Shown: positions 7,413 to 14,247, counted from the first letter of the stretch. The stretch is DNA of 64,000 bases from Polynucleobacter sp. AP-Latsch-80-C2 (GCF_018882185.1 NZ_JACVOY010000006.1:1-64000); one strand, 5' to 3'. A program made the numbers and translations. Notes: generated by a model not told the origin, from the letters alone.

Positions 7413-7558
7413 AACAATATATTCTTTGGGTGCGCATTAGCCAAACCCAAACCGCCAATACGATTGTGTATGCGGAAGGTCAATATGAAGCCAAACAATT
7501 GGGTGAGATGCAGTACGGGATAGGCAATGTTCTTAATTACACAGAAATGCATGATTGA
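7409..7558 (+). CDS. 49-aa element protein, second gene of the three-gene cassette
   Basis: ATG at 7409 overlaps the previous stop codon (ATGA). The short protein begins MKQYILWVRISQTQTANTIV and contains YEAKQLGEMQYG. The counterpart at 12806-12952 begins MKQFRATVRASG and has LEAQKILQAQFG at the same place, so both share a beta-strand-like start and an [E]A[K/Q]..L..[QM][YF]G helix. No known family recognised. Conserved position and length support a real gene despite its size. Confidence 0.65.
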   Translation: MKQYILWVRISQTQTANTIVYAEGQYEAKQLGEMQYGIGNVLNYTEMHD

Positions 7559-7581
7559 TTGCTATTGGCTTAAATACAGTT

Positions 7582-7764
7582 ATGCGCTTCTATGAATTCG
7601 GAATCAAACCCATTAAAACAATCAAACCCCTTACCCCTGAAAAAGCCAGACTAGCTAGCCTAAAGAATGGCAGTGAAAGAGCCAAGAAACTGTATAAGGC
7701 AGAAAAGGAAAGGCAAAATCTTATCCAAGTTCAACGCAAGATTTTTAACTTATCTAGACCCTAG
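7582..7764 (+). CDS. 60-aa basic coiled-coil protein, third gene of the cassette
   Basis: ATG at 7582 is preferred over the TTG at 7555 because the counterpart at 12616-12801 starts shortly before the shared IKPIKPLTP string. Both proteins have [T]IKPIKPLTP or TIKPLTPEKAR followed by a Lys/Arg/Gln-rich helix (RLASLKNGSERAKKLYKAEKERQ here). The composition suggests a nucleic-acid-binding or coiled-coil protein; no function is known to me. Confidence 0.6.
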   Translation: MRFYEFGIKPIKTIKPLTPEKARLASLKNGSERAKKLYKAEKERQNLIQVQRKIFNLSRP

Positions 7765-7880
7765 CCAATTTCAAATTGATGTGAATTCGGCTGGTTTCTG
7801 GTGGTTTTCACTCAAAAAAGGGATTGATTATCCAAACGACAGACAGGCTATGCGAGGCTCATGCCAAATGCTATTGCCAC

Positions 7881-7900
7881 CGTTACTTAAAGTAACGCTC
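7881..7900 (+). repeat. 20-bp palindrome upstream of the exonuclease gene
   Basis: CGTTACTTAAAGTAACGCTC again, 36 bp before the ATG at 7936. Being in a promoter position here favours an operator or recombination-site role over a terminator. Confidence 0.8.
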
Positions 7901-7935
7901 ATAATTACACCCATAACTACCCACCCTAATTACCC

Positions 7936-8598
7936 ATGTCCAAAACCATTATTTTCGATACCGAAGCTACAGGCATTAAAGAACCCGTATTAATAGAAGC
8001 TGCTTGGGTTGAACTTGCATCTATTGAACCCTTTACTATTACCAGCCCTTTCGTGCAGCGTTATAACCCTGGTAAACCCATTACTCTAGGTGCGCTAGCC
8101 ACACATCACATCATGGATGAAGAGTTAGTCAATTGCCCACCGGCCGCTAGCTTTACCCTGCCTGGACACGTGGACTACATCATTGGGCACAACGTGGACT
8201 TTGACTGGGAAGTAATTGGTAAACCTGAAATCAAACGTATCTGTACACTGGCACTTGCTCGTAAACTTTGGCCTGATTTAGATAGCCACAATCAAAGCGC
8301 ACTGATGTATTACTTAGAGCGAGCTACAGCACGCGAGCAATTACGTAATGCCCATTCAGCCCTTGTTGATGTGGGTATTTGCGCAGTGATCCTAGATCAC
8401 ATTTGTCAGCAGCTAGACGTTAAAACCGTTGAAGAATTGTATGGGGAATCTGAGAAAGCTAGAACCCCAACCACCATGCCATTTGGCAAACATAAAGGAA
8501 TGTTGCTAGCGGATGTTCCTAGTGATTACAAGCAGTGGTTACTAACTCAAGGAGATATTGATCCCTACTTACGGAAGGCTTTGGAAGGCTTAACTTAA
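7936..8598 (+). CDS. DEDDh 3'-5' exonuclease, ExoX-like
   Basis: 220 aa. The three exonuclease motifs are seen: FDTEATG (Asp8, Glu10), GHNVDFDW (second Asp) and HSALVDV (His and last Asp). The C-terminal ~45 residues (MPFGKHKGMLLADVPSDYKQWLL) resemble the DUF3820-type module often fused to ExoX-like nucleases. The family degrades single-stranded DNA or RNA from 3' ends in two-metal catalysis. It ends tail to tail with the Fic gene, overlapping by 9 bp. As cargo of an integrative element it might process element DNA or act in host-phage conflict; neither is shown. Confidence 0.82.
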   Translation: MSKTIIFDTEATGIKEPVLIEAAWVELASIEPFTITSPFVQRYNPGKPITLGALATHHIMDEELVNCPPAASFTLPGHVDYIIGHNVDFDWEVIGKPEIKRICTLALARKLWPDLDSHNQSALMYYLERATAREQLRNAHSALVDVGICAVILDHICQQLDVKTVEELYGESEKARTPTTMPFGKHKGMLLADVPSDYKQWLLTQGDIDPYLRKALEGLT

Positions 8599-9660
8599 AA
8601 GAATTTGATTCAAAGCGGTATTAATGTAGTAATTAATACGCCCAATTTTTCTCTTTTCTAAAAATCCATCCTCAGCAAGCTTATCAAGATACTTGGTTGC
8701 TGTAAGTCTGGAAATTTTTAGATCACGCATCACAAATTCAATCTTTGTATATGGGTGAGCAAATAGATTGTTGATTAAATCTTGGCTATAAAATTTATGC
8801 TTATCCCTAATGCGATGTTTATAGTCATATAGAGCATTTTTTATTTCATTAATTTTTTTAATAGTTTGACCCGATGTATCGCGTACTGCCTCTAGCATGT
8901 ACAGAACCCATTCTTCCCAAGCATCATCATCACGCACCGCTTGCAAGAGTCGGTAGTATTCTGATTTATTGCGAACGATATAGTTACTTAAGTAGAGAAC
9001 AGGTATGTTTAGCAGCCGTTCTTTCACTAGATAGAGCACGTTAATAATTCTGCCTGTGCGGCCATTGCCATCGTAAAACGGATGAATGCTCTCAAATTGA
9101 TGGTGAATCAAAGCCATTTTGATCAATGGATCAACTTGATACAAATCTGAATCGTTGATAAAACGCTCAAGCTGTTTCATTAATTGAATAATTTCTTCGG
9201 GATCTTGTGGTGGCTCATATACGACATCGCCTTGGGAGTTCTTTAGGCTAGTGCCGGGCAGCTTTCTGTAACCTGCATTATTTCGCTCAAGCTCTGCCTG
9301 AATTAGCAAAATATGATTACTAGTTAATAAATCTGACTCACACACTTGCGCAAAACCAATTCTGAGTGCCTGCCTATAGCGTAAGACTTCTTTGGCAGCA
9401 GAACCATCAACTGATTCTGGCAACAGATCGTCTTTAAAAAGCTCATCATGAGTGGTTACGATGTTTTCAATTTCAGAGCTATCCTTAGCTTCTTGCAGAC
9501 CAAGCGTATTAATTAATATGCCTTGATTTGGAATGGTTGCCGCCACCCCTTTTAGCTCAGCAAGTAGCCGGCTGCTTTCCGCTAATTTTTTTAAAATAGC
9601 TGGAGTATCAAATCTTGCGCCATCCAGGCTTTCAAGCGGCTGTATTTTGGGTGTATGCAT
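8590..9660 (-). CDS. Fic-family AMP/NMP-transferase with C-terminal winged helix
   Basis: 356 aa. The Fic core motif HPFYDGNGRTGR is complete (catalytic His, phosphate-binding loop). An N-terminal inhibitory helix with the [S/T]xxxE[N/G] pattern (SSEIEN, ~residue 60) makes it a class II, self-inhibited Fic protein. The last ~60 residues (MRDLKISRLTATKYLDKLAEDGFL) form a winged helix for DNA binding. Fic enzymes transfer AMP or related groups to Ser/Thr/Tyr hydroxyls; many with this layout automodify and may repress their own gene. A short AT-rich promoter lies at 9661-9730. Stand-alone cargo here, with no separate antitoxin. Confidence 0.87.
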   Translation of the reverse strand: MHTPKIQPLESLDGARFDTPAILKKLAESSRLLAELKGVAATIPNQGILINTLGLQEAKDSSEIENIVTTHDELFKDDLLPESVDGSAAKEVLRYRQALRIGFAQVCESDLLTSNHILLIQAELERNNAGYRKLPGTSLKNSQGDVVYEPPQDPEEIIQLMKQLERFINDSDLYQVDPLIKMALIHHQFESIHPFYDGNGRTGRIINVLYLVKERLLNIPVLYLSNYIVRNKSEYYRLLQAVRDDDAWEEWVLYMLEAVRDTSGQTIKKINEIKNALYDYKHRIRDKHKFYSQDLINNLFAHPYTKIEFVMRDLKISRLTATKYLDKLAEDGFLEKRKIGRINYYINTALNQILLS

Positions 9661-9773
9661 GTTCTTTTAATATGTATAGAAAAACGATATTTTTATACAT
9701 GTTAGCATCGATCTATATAGAAAAGAGCATTTTTTAACAGGCAAACACCCTTTTTGCACAAAAATTCAGCAGT

Positions 9774-11144
9774 CTAGGCTAATACAGCCCCTATCTTTAA
9801 TGCCTCATTCTTTTGGATCTGCTTCTTGCTAGGATAGTTATCAGCCGCCTTACTATCCGCCTCAATGAGCTTTCTAGTATTAGTCCCACGCAATTGCTCA
9901 ATAGCCTGTATTACCTGTAAGTGACTATAGTGCCTCTCAATCATTAAGACGCTAGTACCCATTTGTTTGGCTAGAGTATGAATAGGTACCATATCGTGAG
10001 TAAGCGCTAACGTGGCATAGGTATGACGCAGGCTATAGAACACCCGCTTTTGATTGGTCTTAGGATCTATTAGTAAACCATGGTCGGCTAGGAAGCCATC
10101 AAACATATGGTTTAAGACATCGCTTAAATCTCTGCCTTCTTTGGTTCTAAAGATGTAGTCATCGTTAGTGGGTTTAATCAGCTCAGCCAATGGATCTTTA
10201 ATTGAGCTAGCCACGCCGTAGTTTCGCAAAGCAATCCGCTCTAAAACTCTAATGCTAGGCAAGCGTCCAATAATCTGCCGTTGCCCTGTTTTACCTTTTA
10301 CTGTCATCTCACAACTACGGTTTAGACTATGCACTTCAATGACTTCACCCTCCTCATCCAATTGATCTGTGACTGTACTAATAGGGTTCATCATGAAACG
10401 GATTTGCTTCCATTTCATATCCAATAGTTCTATGCCTGGCCTTGCCCCTGTATCAACCAACATCTCTACATAATCTCTAAGAATCTCTCTGCGCTCACGC
10501 ACATCCCGAGTTCTGCCTGATTCTATGTATGGACCCAGAAGTTTTAATACGGCCCTGAGTTCATGCAATTCAAATGCAGGACGGCGAACGCTCTCTTTAG
10601 TTTTGCCATCTAGCTTGGGGCGATTACTCTCTGTTAGGTAACCCCTAACAATAGCTTCATCAAAAACTCGATTAAATGCGGCATTTTGGGTTTTACGATT
10701 GCTGTTCGACAAAGCCAATCCATACTTAGCCTCACGATCGTCGTAGTACTGCTGCAGGGCATCGTAATCAATATTGGTAATGAGCCTTTGCCCAAGACTG
10801 GGTATGAAATGCTCATTAATAATACGGATATAGTCTTTGTAGATTGACTTACCCAATCCGCCCTTTAAATCTCGCTCCATCCGATCAATAGCCAGCATGG
10901 CGATATCTTTAAAGCGTTTGGTTACCACTGGGATGCCAGAGCGCTTGCGAATCTCTGCTTCTACCAATAGCTCTTTAGCTTTATTAACCGCCAAATCAAG
11001 CTGGGTCTCTTTGGTAGTTGCCCGTATCCACTTGTTATCTACCTTATAGCGACATTGCCATACGGCACTATGCTCGCGTTGATAGAGGGTTAGGTTACGG
11101 TGTATGAGTTGATGTGTACTTTCTTTTGCAGTTGCCATACACAT
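9774..11144 (-). CDS. Tyrosine-family integrase of the DUF6933-type element
   Basis: 456 aa. Arm/SAM-like N-terminal region, core-binding domain at ~75-180, catalytic domain from ~195. Visible active-site residues: Arg in DTGARPGIELLDMKW, the YSLRHTYAT box (Arg and following His) and the nucleophile Tyr in MIERHY; YxxR replaces the more usual HxxR. It is closely related to the integrase at 17291-18505 in the catalytic half but differs in the N-terminal half and in a ~25-residue insert (VTDQLDEEGE). Two 5' remnants of near-identical genes occur at 4975 and 6800. It should catalyse integration at tRNA-Ile(CAU), whose 3' half lies 0.8 kb beyond its start. Confidence 0.9.
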   Translation of the reverse strand: MCMATAKESTHQLIHRNLTLYQREHSAVWQCRYKVDNKWIRATTKETQLDLAVNKAKELLVEAEIRKRSGIPVVTKRFKDIAMLAIDRMERDLKGGLGKSIYKDYIRIINEHFIPSLGQRLITNIDYDALQQYYDDREAKYGLALSNSNRKTQNAAFNRVFDEAIVRGYLTESNRPKLDGKTKESVRRPAFELHELRAVLKLLGPYIESGRTRDVRERREILRDYVEMLVDTGARPGIELLDMKWKQIRFMMNPISTVTDQLDEEGEVIEVHSLNRSCEMTVKGKTGQRQIIGRLPSIRVLERIALRNYGVASSIKDPLAELIKPTNDDYIFRTKEGRDLSDVLNHMFDGFLADHGLLIDPKTNQKRVFYSLRHTYATLALTHDMVPIHTLAKQMGTSVLMIERHYSHLQVIQAIEQLRGTNTRKLIEADSKAADNYPSKKQIQKNEALKIGAVLA

Positions 11145-11270
11145 ACTTTAGCTTCTGACACCAGGCTAGAGCAACCTCTTTGGATAAATTACTGGGGTCA
11201 ATTTAGCCAAAAGAAAGTGTGGCTATATATGGTGATTATTGGGGTGTTTATGGGGTACTACGAAGGGACA

Positions 11271-11291
11271 AGCGTTACTTAAAGTAACGCT
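11271..11291. repeat. 21-bp palindrome, left flank of DUF6933-like gene 2
   Basis: AGCGTTACTTAAAGTAACGCT, an extended perfect form of the palindrome seen at 5281, 5911 and 7881. It lies between the divergent integrase and DUF6933-like genes. Confidence 0.8.
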
Positions 11292-11383
11292 TGGATTTAT
11301 GGGTTTCAATACAATTCAAATACTTGATACTACATATGGTAAAAAGTAAGGCGACCTTAGACCTAATCAAGAGATACTTTCCA

Positions 11384-11884
11384 ATGTTTTATTTACACTG
11401 CTCAAAACAATTATTAGATCGGGTACCTTCAGGCGTCAACGAACCCGCCGGGAAGGGAGACAATATTTTGGGTAATTGGTATGCTAAGGCAATATTTTCA
11501 AAACCACAGGTAGCCTTATTTGTAAATGAAAGAACCCTGCTACCAGTGTTGATGCCTCTAGCCCCAGCATCGAACTTGGTAGAACGATTCCCACAATACC
11601 TATTTAAGATCTTGCTATCTCAAGGTGTAAGTGAAGCTTTTATGCAACAGGAATTAGATCATCTTGATAAAGTGGTGTATTGCAAATCAACTAATCGCAG
11701 CATCATTGGTATTTTGAATATGTTCACCTATCACCTAGAAGGCTATCAGTCCATGCATTATGCAGATGATTGCTACTCACTCTCAATGATGATGGCCGAT
11801 ACTCCCTGTGGACCACTTTACAAAAGTACAATCACACCTGGTAATGCTCTGAGAGAATTTGCATCGAGTGGGCAGATTCACTAG
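11384..11884 (+). CDS. DUF6933-like protein, copy 2
   Basis: 166 aa from the ATG at 11384, chosen because it matches the start of copy 1; an upstream TTG at 11291 would add 31 unmatched residues. Sequence and context are nearly the same as at 5392-5892: divergent integrase, palindromes on both sides, terminator, tRNA-Ile 3' exon. Only about nine residues differ between the copies, so both have probably been under selection or duplicated recently. Cytoplasmic, function unknown. Confidence 0.75.
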   Translation: MFYLHCSKQLLDRVPSGVNEPAGKGDNILGNWYAKAIFSKPQVALFVNERTLLPVLMPLAPASNLVERFPQYLFKILLSQGVSEAFMQQELDHLDKVVYCKSTNRSIIGILNMFTYHLEGYQSMHYADDCYSLSMMMADTPCGPLYKSTITPGNALREFASSGQIH

Positions 11885-11895
11885 CTTGATAAAAC

Positions 11896-11915
11896 TGTTA
11901 CTTAAAGTAACGCTC
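11896..11915 (+). repeat. 20-bp palindrome, right flank of DUF6933-like gene 2
   Basis: TGTTACTTAAAGTAACGCTC, one change from the other copies, in inverted orientation to the site at 11271. Confidence 0.8.
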
Positions 11916-11923
11916 AAAAGACA

Positions 11924-11958
11924 AAACCCCCACCATTGCTGATGAGGGTTTGCTTTTC
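11924..11958. terminator. Shared terminator of DUF6933-like gene 2 and tRNA-Ile
   Basis: AAACCC (11924-11929) pairs with GGGTTT (11946-11951), followed by GCTTTT on the plus strand. On the minus strand, directly after the tRNA CCA, the same hairpin runs into GTTTTGTCTTTT. It can act in both directions. Confidence 0.6.
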
Positions 11959-12253
11959 TGGTGGGCCCACCAGGACTTGAACCTGGGACCAAAGGATTCC
12001 GGTTTGTGTAGCTTTCACTACTCCCTGGACTATGCCTTCATCATATTCAAACTTAACATCTGAACTTAGATGGGTGCCGTCTAGTCTCTACACCTTCAAC
12101 AGCACTTTCACGCTGAAGCTTGGCTCGGCGTTAGCGTATCTATTACTAGACTTAGCTTTCTCCGAATTTGACACCATCCCATATACAGTTTCCACGTATA
12201 TGGCACAACTTACGCCATGAGTCCTCTGCTCTAACCAACTGAGCTATAGGCCC
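11959..12253 (-). tRNA. ileX: tRNA-Ile(CAU), interrupted by a group I intron
   Basis: The 5' exon is 12217-12253 (37 nt, GGGCCTATAGCTC... to ...GGACTCAT) and the 3' exon 11959-11998 (40 nt, AATCCTTTGG... to ...CCCACCA). Joined, they give a full cloverleaf: 7-bp acceptor stem with one G-U pair, D-arm, 5-bp anticodon stem, loop CTCATAA, T-arm with TTCAAGT and an encoded CCA. TTCAAGT and the TTGGTC region match the minor isoleucine tRNA rather than elongator tRNA-Met. Its C34 must be changed to lysidine by TilS to read AUA. The gene is no longer next to rpoD, so its promoter must lie in the 12254-12449 segment or further upstream. The symbol is the E. coli-style name. Confidence 0.88.
11999..12216 (-). 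ncRNA. Group I intron (Azoarcus tRNA-Ile type, IC3-like)
   Basis: 218 nt on the minus strand, inserted right after the anticodon. The first bases GGC, a GTAA tetraloop and GTTGTG form P1 with exon CAT, placing the conserved U-G pair at the splice site. Core strings typical of the Azoarcus ribozyme follow in order: GATGGTGTCAAATTCGG (P3/P4), GCCGAGCCAAGC (P5 region), GAAGGTGTAGAGACTAGACG (P6/P7), GGCATAGTCCAGGGAG (P8/P7') and the P9 hairpin, ending in ACACAAACCGG with the terminal G. It carries no homing endonuclease. All core elements appear intact, so self-splicing is expected. Family assignment is from memory of the Azoarcus intron, about 13 nt shorter. Confidence 0.9.
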
Positions 12254-12449
12254 TAAAACTTTACTTTTACTGCACACCTTTTAACGGGTGTTTTTTACTG
12301 CAAAACCACATAAAAACCGCATTTACTACACACCTCGGTTTTTGCTCCGGTGTGTAAGCGGTGTGTAAGCAATTTTGACTACCTAATTCACCACTAAGCT
12401 CTTGAATCTATTGAGGTCTTTATTGCAAGACCCCAAGGGCTTCTTTCTT
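12254..12449 (-). other. Short spacer between two tRNA-Ile 5' halves
   Basis: 196 bp bounded by tRNA 5' halves on both sides, as if an integrated element had been deleted down to its ends. No gene is seen. On the minus strand it has two TTACACACCG repeats in tandem, a hairpin ACACC/GGTGT at about 12275-12295 and a TGCAGTAAAA string twice. It must contain or transmit the transcription of the intron-bearing tRNA; TTGCAG and TAAAAG strings are possible but poor promoter elements. Confidence 0.5.
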
Positions 12450-12486
12450 ATGAGTCCTCTGCTCTAACCAACTGAGCTATAGGCCC
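12450..12486 (-). repeat. tRNA-Ile 5' half, left attachment repeat of the 6.2 kb element
   Basis: Identical to the 5' exon of the intact tRNA and to 18670-18706. It continues two bases past the anticodon as CTCATAA, as in an intron-less tRNA, then diverges (GAAAGAAG). Direct repeat of about 39 bp with the copy at 18670. Confidence 0.85.
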
Positions 12487-12615
12487 GTTAAATCTTGCGT
12501 AAATCTGTAAGTGGCTATTGTAATAGTTTTCCCTATGCTGACGAATGTTCTGACTGTGCCAACCTTTCCCAACCTTTACACCTTATAGGGTGCGAGTGTT
12601 TAATAATGCCTTAGT
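12487..12615. other. Non-coding stretch between attachment repeat and cassette
   Basis: 129 bp without a gene. It contains tandem similar strings CCAACCTTTCCC / CCAACCTTTACACC at about 12558-12583. It lies upstream of the tRNA half at 12450 on the minus strand and downstream of the cassette's last gene, so may hold a promoter or terminator, but none is convincing. Confidence 0.3.
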
Positions 12616-12801
12616 CTAGCTAGAAAGTGACTGACGAGCCTTGGCCAATTGAGCTTGTGCCTTAGCCACTTGCTGACGCTGACGCTCTGCTTTGACAGCT
12701 TCTTGACTGCGTTTAACTTGTTGCTTGAGCGTGTCAATACGCTGTTGCTGTGGCGTCAGTGGCTTTATAGGCTTGATGGTGGCGACTTCTTTGACGAGCA
12801 T
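12616..12801 (-). CDS. 61-aa basic coiled-coil protein, third gene of the cassette
   Basis: Starts MLVKEVATIKPIKPLTPQQQ and continues as a single Gln/Lys/Arg/Ala-rich helix (LKQQVKRSQEAVKAERQRQQVAKAQAQLAK). Matches the protein at 7582-7764 through IKPLTP, LK and ERQRQ. The gene begins 4 bp after the preceding stop codon, so it is translated as part of a three-gene operon. Likely nucleic-acid or protein binding; not recognised further. Confidence 0.65.
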   Translation of the reverse strand: MLVKEVATIKPIKPLTPQQQRIDTLKQQVKRSQEAVKAERQRQQVAKAQAQLAKARQSLSS

Positions 12802-12805
12802 AGGC

Positions 12806-12952
12806 TTAGTGGATTTGCGTAGGAATACTAATCACATTGTTGGCGCCAAACTGCGCTTGCAATATCTTTTGTGCTTCAAGCGTGGAAGTGGCGAACACCA
12901 CCGTAGTCACCACCATTCCACTTGCCCTTACTGTTGCACGAAACTGTTTCAT
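12806..12952 (-). CDS. 48-aa element protein, second gene of the cassette
   Basis: Starts MKQFRATVRASGMVVTTVVF and ends GANNVISIPTQIH. An upstream start would add 19 residues overlapping the previous gene; the ATG at 12952 matches the start of the 49-aa counterpart at 7409 and lies 4 bp after the stop of the first gene. Predicted beta-beta-alpha small domain (TVVFATSTLEAQKILQAQFG). Function unknown. Confidence 0.65.
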   Translation of the reverse strand: MKQFRATVRASGMVVTTVVFATSTLEAQKILQAQFGANNVISIPTQIH

Positions 12953-12956
12953 ATAA

Positions 12957-13397
12957 CTACTTATCAAACACCTTACGCACATTGACGCTTGCGTTGTTGA
13001 TTTGTGCATCTAGCTCACCACTCTCTACTGCTTGCTTGACAAGCTCTAATGCTTTAATTAACGCTGAAGCACTATCTACTTCAATGCTGCCTTTGCCTTT
13101 AGTAAGTTCAATGGTTTGAGTGCCATATCTAATGCTCACGCACATCTTGCCTTGTTCATTCTTAAACCACCACTCACGAATACGCTTGGGAACTTCTACT
13201 TGTTTGCGTAGGCCTGTTTCCTTATCCACCACACTCTTATATTTCTTTACTACAAACTGCGTGCCTTCAATTTGACTTTTTGCTAATTGAATTTGCTCCC
13301 ATAGTTTGTTTGATAGTTTATTTCTGCGTAAAACAATTTGTGGCAGATGTGTAGGCTTTTTTGCTGTTGATAATTTCAATACGTCTAATGTGCTCAT
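12957..13397 (-). CDS. Small element protein, first gene of the cassette (DUF6641-like)
   Basis: 146 aa from ATG at 13397 with a GGAG site 6 bp upstream; a TTG at 13409 is less likely. Conserved blocks shared with 6993-7412: RRNKLSNKLWEQIQLA, [V]PKRI..WWF, GK.C...RYG..TIEL.KGK and ELDAQI. The aromatic-rich middle and flanking basic residues suggest a compact domain that binds nucleic acid or a protein partner. It resembles proteins I believe are annotated DUF6641, which are common in mobile regions of Burkholderiales. It starts 14 bp beyond the end of the left inverted repeat of the nested module. Confidence 0.72.
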   Translation of the reverse strand: MSTLDVLKLSTAKKPTHLPQIVLRRNKLSNKLWEQIQLAKSQIEGTQFVVKKYKSVVDKETGLRKQVEVPKRIREWWFKNEQGKMCVSIRYGTQTIELTKGKGSIEVDSASALIKALELVKQAVESGELDAQINNASVNVRKVFDK

Positions 13398-13410
13398 TTG
13401 CTTCTCCAAG

Positions 13411-13575
13411 TTGGTATATAGATATGGTTTAACAAAAAGCAGACTTTTTTAATCTATAAAAACCCTGCTTTTCCTTAAACCCCATATACCTACTGTAGCT
13501 TCAGCCTATGCACTTGGACGACCACTATTTGCCACCAAACACCAAATCAGACCATCTCAAACCAAACAAATCACC
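13411..13575 (+). repeat. Left inverted repeat of the nested recombinase module
   Basis: Its reverse complement aligns with 15064-15233 over ~160 bp at roughly 70% identity with gaps. Shared blocks: TTGGTTTGAGATGGT, GAAGCTA, GGTATATGGG, GCAGGGTTTTT and CTGCTTTTTG-TAAACCA. Each repeat contains its own palindromes: AAAAGCAG/CTGCTTTT at 13435-13474 and ACCAAACAAA/TTTGTTTGGT at about 13561-13600. Confidence 0.75.
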
Positions 13576-13649
13576 TATAAATAATTAGCTTTGTTTGGTC
13601 TTGCATAAATAAAATACAAATGAGATAAAGGTTGGCACGCCGTTTACTA

Positions 13650-14032
13650 TAGTGCTCTTAAATCCGTTCTGATGTGTGACGGTATGAAAGGGTTGCTCAT
13701 TACTCGCTTCTTCACTATATCTACTCAGCAATACTGATTAGATACTTAAATGACGCCACCTTGTGGCAGTTACATTATGTGAAGTCGTAATAGTTGGTAA
13801 TGCAGTGATGCGTGAATAAAGTGAGTAGGACGCCACATTAAACCTACAAACACTCCACAAAGCTACTGATATACGCTGTGGAAGTGTTGCGTTAGACGAG
13901 CACTTAAAAGGTGATAGCAGAACCTACCTTCCTTGTTAAATCAAGTTGTGTGTGTATCAGTTATGAAAACCTCAGTAAAAGTATTTACGAGATTACTCAA
14001 TAAGCCACGCTTATTTTAGTAAGCGTGGCTTA
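13650..14032 (+). ncRNA. Candidate structured RNA
   Basis: No reading frame of note, but dense nested helices. Outer pair 13651-13657/13898-13904 (7 bp). Long helix 13701-13715/13812-13827 (9 bp including one G-U, an internal loop, then 5 bp) encloses hairpins 13718-13744 (6+4 bp with one mismatch), 13753-13770 (7 bp with a bulge) and 13773-13802 (5 bp). Then hairpin 13849-13888 (6+5 bp with one bulge), 13975-13988 (5 bp) and a perfect 13-bp hairpin 14001-14032. The G-U pair favours the plus strand. TTTACTATAGTGC just before the first helix could supply a -10 element. Strand, ends and identity are inferred. Confidence 0.45.
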
Positions 14033-14106
14033 TGCTTCCTAGTAAAAGATATCTAATAGCAAATTCAATTAAATCAATTAAAGTTAATTAAAAAAGAAAG
14101 TGCTGA

Positions 14107-14190
14107 ATAAAAGCGATAGCTTTTATGAAGGCACAAGTTAGCGTAGCTAACTTCTAAACAAACACATCAAATTGCTTCTACAAGCAATTT
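14107..14190. repeat. Three consecutive perfect hairpins
   Basis: ATAAAAGC/GCTTTTAT around GATA (14107-14126), AAGTTAGC/GCTAACTT around GTA (14135-14153) and AAATTGCTT/AAGCAATTT around CTAC (14169-14190). Stems of 8, 8 and 9 bp with 3-4 nt loops and 8-15 nt spacers. They sit between the candidate RNA and the recombinase gene. Confidence 0.65.
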
Positions 14191-14247
14191 AATCTAACTA
14201 TCTAATAGCAACACAGCTGAGAATTAAACACACAGCACATAGACGCT

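Noticed and set aside
12032..12220. 62-aa reading frame on the plus strand
   Set aside because: Lies inside the antisense of the group I intron; its codons reflect conserved ribozyme sequence.
11959..12253. Elongator tRNA-Met
   Set aside because: The CAU anticodon fits both, but the T-loop TTCAAGT, the TTGGTC region and the intron type match the minor tRNA-Ile.
12254..12449. Complete small element or gene between tRNA halves
   Set aside because: Only 196 bp and no frame with coding character; treated as a deletion remnant or promoter segment.
13632..13650. Sigma-54 promoter (TTGGCACG-N4-TTAC)
   Set aside because: The -24 part fits but the -12 GC is replaced by AC, and no activator gene or site is seen; kept only as a possibility for the RNA's upstream region.
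14001..14032. Rho-independent terminator
   Set aside because: Perfect 13-bp hairpin but no T-run on either strand; recorded as part of the candidate RNA instead.
14107..14190. Integron attC sites or CRISPR array
   Set aside because: Hairpins differ in sequence, lack RYYYAAC/GTTRRRY cores, and there are no regular spacers.
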